From Virgibacillus_P tibetensis (GTDB lineage Bacteria; Bacillota; Bacilli; Bacillales; Amphibacillaceae): 64,000 bases of DNA. Below, in pieces: positions 62,413 through 64,000 of this stretch. The stretch is taken from NCBI RefSeq assembly GCF_036026595.1, contig NZ_JARZFX010000002.1:620001-684000 (forward strand). The letters run 5' to 3'. The number at the start of each line of letters is the position of its first letter. Position 1 is the first letter of the stretch. The translations under genes were made by a program, and so were the position numbers. Below the pieces are notes generated by a model. The model was not told the origin of the DNA and ran no database searches. It saw only the letters and a list, made by a program, of their open reading frames with translations.

Positions 62413-62453
62413 AAAATTAAGGGCATTTGATACATAACTATGCCCTTAATTTT
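62413..62453. terminator. Bidirectional-type terminator between ABC permease and oxidoreductase genes
   Basis: A 14-bp perfect stem AAAATTAAGGGCAT / ATGCCCTTAATTTT with a 13-base loop. A and T tracts flank it on both sides. It would limit read-through from the transporter genes into the oxidoreductase gene. Confidence 0.8.
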
Positions 62454-62484
62454 CTTCCCAGAAAAATCCGGGACCTGTATTATG

Positions 62485-63312
62485 TTATCCTTTCTTACCA
62501 CTCATAGCGATTCCCTCAACAAAGGACTTCTGGAAGAACATAAATATTAGAATCAATGGCCATGAAGCCAGAAACGTTCCAGCCATAAGAATAGGGTAGT
62601 TAGTACTATACTGTCCCTGTAATGAAGCCAGACCTGCCGATAATGGCATCTTATCTGGTGAACTATTAACAATTAAAGGCCATAAAAAATCATTCCAGGA
62701 CCAAATAATTGTAAAGATCGCCAAGGCTACCAGACCTGGTTTTGCGAGAGGGAGCATTATTTTCCAATAGATTTGAAAATGATTACATCCATCTATTTTG
62801 GCAGCCTCTTCCAATTCATCAGGCAATGTCATGAAAAACTGCCTTAATAAAAATGTTCCAAATGCACTGAATAGGCCAGGTAGAACTAGAGCAGTTAACG
62901 TATTAAGCAACCCTAAATTAGCAATAATCTGATATTGCGGTATCAAAAAGGCTTGCGGTGGAATCATTAATACTGATAAATATAATACAAAGAAAAAGTT
63001 TCTTCCTGGGAATTTTATACGTGCAAATGCATAGGCAGCTAAGGAACATAAGAACAGCTGTCCCACCGTTTTGGCTACCGTTGTTATGAAAGTATTCCAA
63101 TAGAAACCAGCAAACGGAAATGACTCAAATACCTCAACATAATTACTCCATTGTAGAATAGATGGGAATATTTTAGGGGGAACTTGAGCAGCTTCTCCTA
63201 CTGTTTTCAATGATGTTAATATCATCCATAAAAATGGTCCTACCATTATAACTGCACCTAAAATTAATAGTAGATGTATCAAATATTTTCTTGGTCTATT
63301 AATACGATCCAT
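62485..63312 (-). CDS. Carbohydrate ABC transporter permease, MalG type
   Basis: A 275-aa membrane protein with six helices. LLRQFFMTLPDELEEAAKIDGCNHFQIYWKIMLPLAKPGLVALAIFTIIWSWNDFLWPLIV contains the EAA loop that contacts the ATPase. The N-terminal helix is followed by MILTSLKTVGEAAQVPP, typical of MalG/LacG permeases. It pairs with the MalF-type permease encoded just upstream. No ATPase gene is in the window; such systems in Bacillaceae often share a common MsmX-type ATPase. Confidence 0.92.
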   Translation of the reverse strand: MDRINRPRKYLIHLLLILGAVIMVGPFLWMILTSLKTVGEAAQVPPKIFPSILQWSNYVEVFESFPFAGFYWNTFITTVAKTVGQLFLCSLAAYAFARIKFPGRNFFFVLYLSVLMIPPQAFLIPQYQIIANLGLLNTLTALVLPGLFSAFGTFLLRQFFMTLPDELEEAAKIDGCNHFQIYWKIMLPLAKPGLVALAIFTIIWSWNDFLWPLIVNSSPDKMPLSAGLASLQGQYSTNYPILMAGTFLASWPLILIFMFFQKSFVEGIAMSGKKG

Positions 63313-63326
63313 AGTATCCCCCTTTC

Positions 63327-64000
63327 TTAATCATAGTGAACCCATCGTTTTTGTAACCTGAATTGAATAATCGTCAGTACCAATATTATTGCAAACAAAA
63401 CAAATGAAATTGCAGCCGCTAGACCTTTATCTCCAATTACAAAGGCATAATGGTAAAATAAGTAGATTACTGACTGTGCATTATCTATAGCAGGATTCGT
63501 TGGACTAACCATCATAAATATAAAGTCAAACACTTGGAAGGCAGATATGAAAGAAATTACTGCCACAAAAAATACGGTAGGCGATAGTAATGGCAACGTT
63601 ATTCTAAAGAACGAATAGGTAACACCAGCCCCGTCCATTGAAGCCGCTTCATACAATGATTTCGGAATCCCTTGTAAACCTGATAATAGTATGATCATAT
63701 TCGTACCAATAACGCTCCAGGTTCCTACTACAATAATAGATATAAGAACCCAATTTGGATCAGTTAACCAGTCTGGCCCATTAACAGAAAACCAGGCCAG
63801 CACTTGATTAATGATTCCATAATCGGAATTATATAACCATTTCCAAATCATTCCTATTGCTGCTGGCATAGTAACAACAGGGAGGAAATAAAGGGTTCTA
63901 TATACAGTTAACCCTTTGATTTTCTGATTCAGTAACACTGCAACTAATATAGAAACCGCAATACTAAGTGGAACCATAACAAATGCATAAATCAGTGTAT
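63327..64000 (-). CDS. Carbohydrate ABC transporter permease, MalF type (partial, cut by window edge)
   Basis: The 3' part of a sugar permease gene. The open frame continues past the last base (TLIYAFVMVPLSIAVSILVAVLLNQKI), so the N-terminus is outside. The EAA loop is GLQGIPKSLYEAASMDGAGVTYSFFRITLPLLSPTVFF. Its last codons read RLQKRWVHYD, a common end for MalF-like proteins. A solute-binding protein gene would be expected upstream, beyond the window. Confidence 0.9.
   Translation of the reverse strand, partial: TLIYAFVMVPLSIAVSILVAVLLNQKIKGLTVYRTLYFLPVVTMPAAIGMIWKWLYNSDYGIINQVLAWFSVNGPDWLTDPNWVLISIIVVGTWSVIGTNMIILLSGLQGIPKSLYEAASMDGAGVTYSFFRITLPLLSPTVFFVAVISFISAFQVFDFIFMMVSPTNPAIDNAQSVIYLFYHYAFVIGDKGLAAAISFVLFAIILVLTIIQFRLQKRWVHYD

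Overview
The window looks like chromosomal DNA of a low-GC Gram-positive bacterium of the family Bacillaceae, most like the halotolerant Oceanobacillus/Virgibacillus/Lentibacillus group. This is inferred from purine-rich ribosome binding sites, TTG and GTG starts, a YwqCDE/CpsBCD-type capsule locus, an LPxTA surface protein with a class D sortase, a PRD-type MtlR, and a GC-rich dispersed repeat typical of that group. I could run no searches, so genus is not established. No rRNA, tRNA or CRISPR array was seen.

Layout. (1) 1-14.4 kb, accessory uptake genes: a TctABC tricarboxylate-type transporter operon with two tiny unknown genes at its end, several decayed genes (acyl-CoA ligase tail, NERD nuclease, an unidentified ORF), a ParB-like orphan, and an operon LacI regulator-AtuA-DUF4387-TRAP binding protein-cysteine hydrolase-TRAP permeases. 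A 53-58 bp sequence occurs at both edges of this block. (2) 14.4-15.6 kb: a diguanylate cyclase whose leader carries a c-di-GMP-I (GEMM) riboswitch. (3) 15.7-36 kb: a capsule/exopolysaccharide locus on the minus strand: Wzz-like modulator, tyrosine kinase, two PHP phosphatases, two LuxR-type regulators, enzymes for a bacillosamine-like sugar, priming transferase, glycosyltransferases, heparinase-like protein, UDP-ManNAc dehydrogenase, a broken UDP-GlcNAc 2-epimerase, flippase and polymerase. (4) 36.4-42.6 kb: LysM/NlpC endopeptidase, NERD protein, small coiled-coil genes, an Rpn-family nuclease with a duplicated 3' end, YjbQ. (5) 42.9-48.2 kb: mannitol operon mtlA-mtlR-mtlF-mtlD. (6) 48.8-50.9 kb: sortase D and its acidic LPKTA substrate. 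(7) 51.4-59.6 kb: an N-acetylgalactosamine/galactosamine operon (regulator, AgaS, EIIB, EIIC, EIID, EIIA, deacetylase, aldolase, kinase). (8) 59.9-64 kb: LacI regulator, Gfo/Idh/MocA oxidoreductase and a sugar ABC transporter cut by the window edge.

The most unusual signal is not a gene. Two related families of 21-bp tandem repeats (cores CTCCCGTTTG and GATCGGT) form arrays in three intergenic spacers, with a fourth partial copy. Each lies just past the 3' end of a minus-strand gene, next to a terminator-like hairpin where one is visible. Because 21 is divisible by three they create long heptad-repeat ORFs in several frames, which I regard as fortuitous. The second candidate novelty is the AtuA/DUF4387/TRAP/cysteine-hydrolase operon, a self-contained uptake-and-catabolism unit for an unknown substrate with a clear tandem LacI operator.
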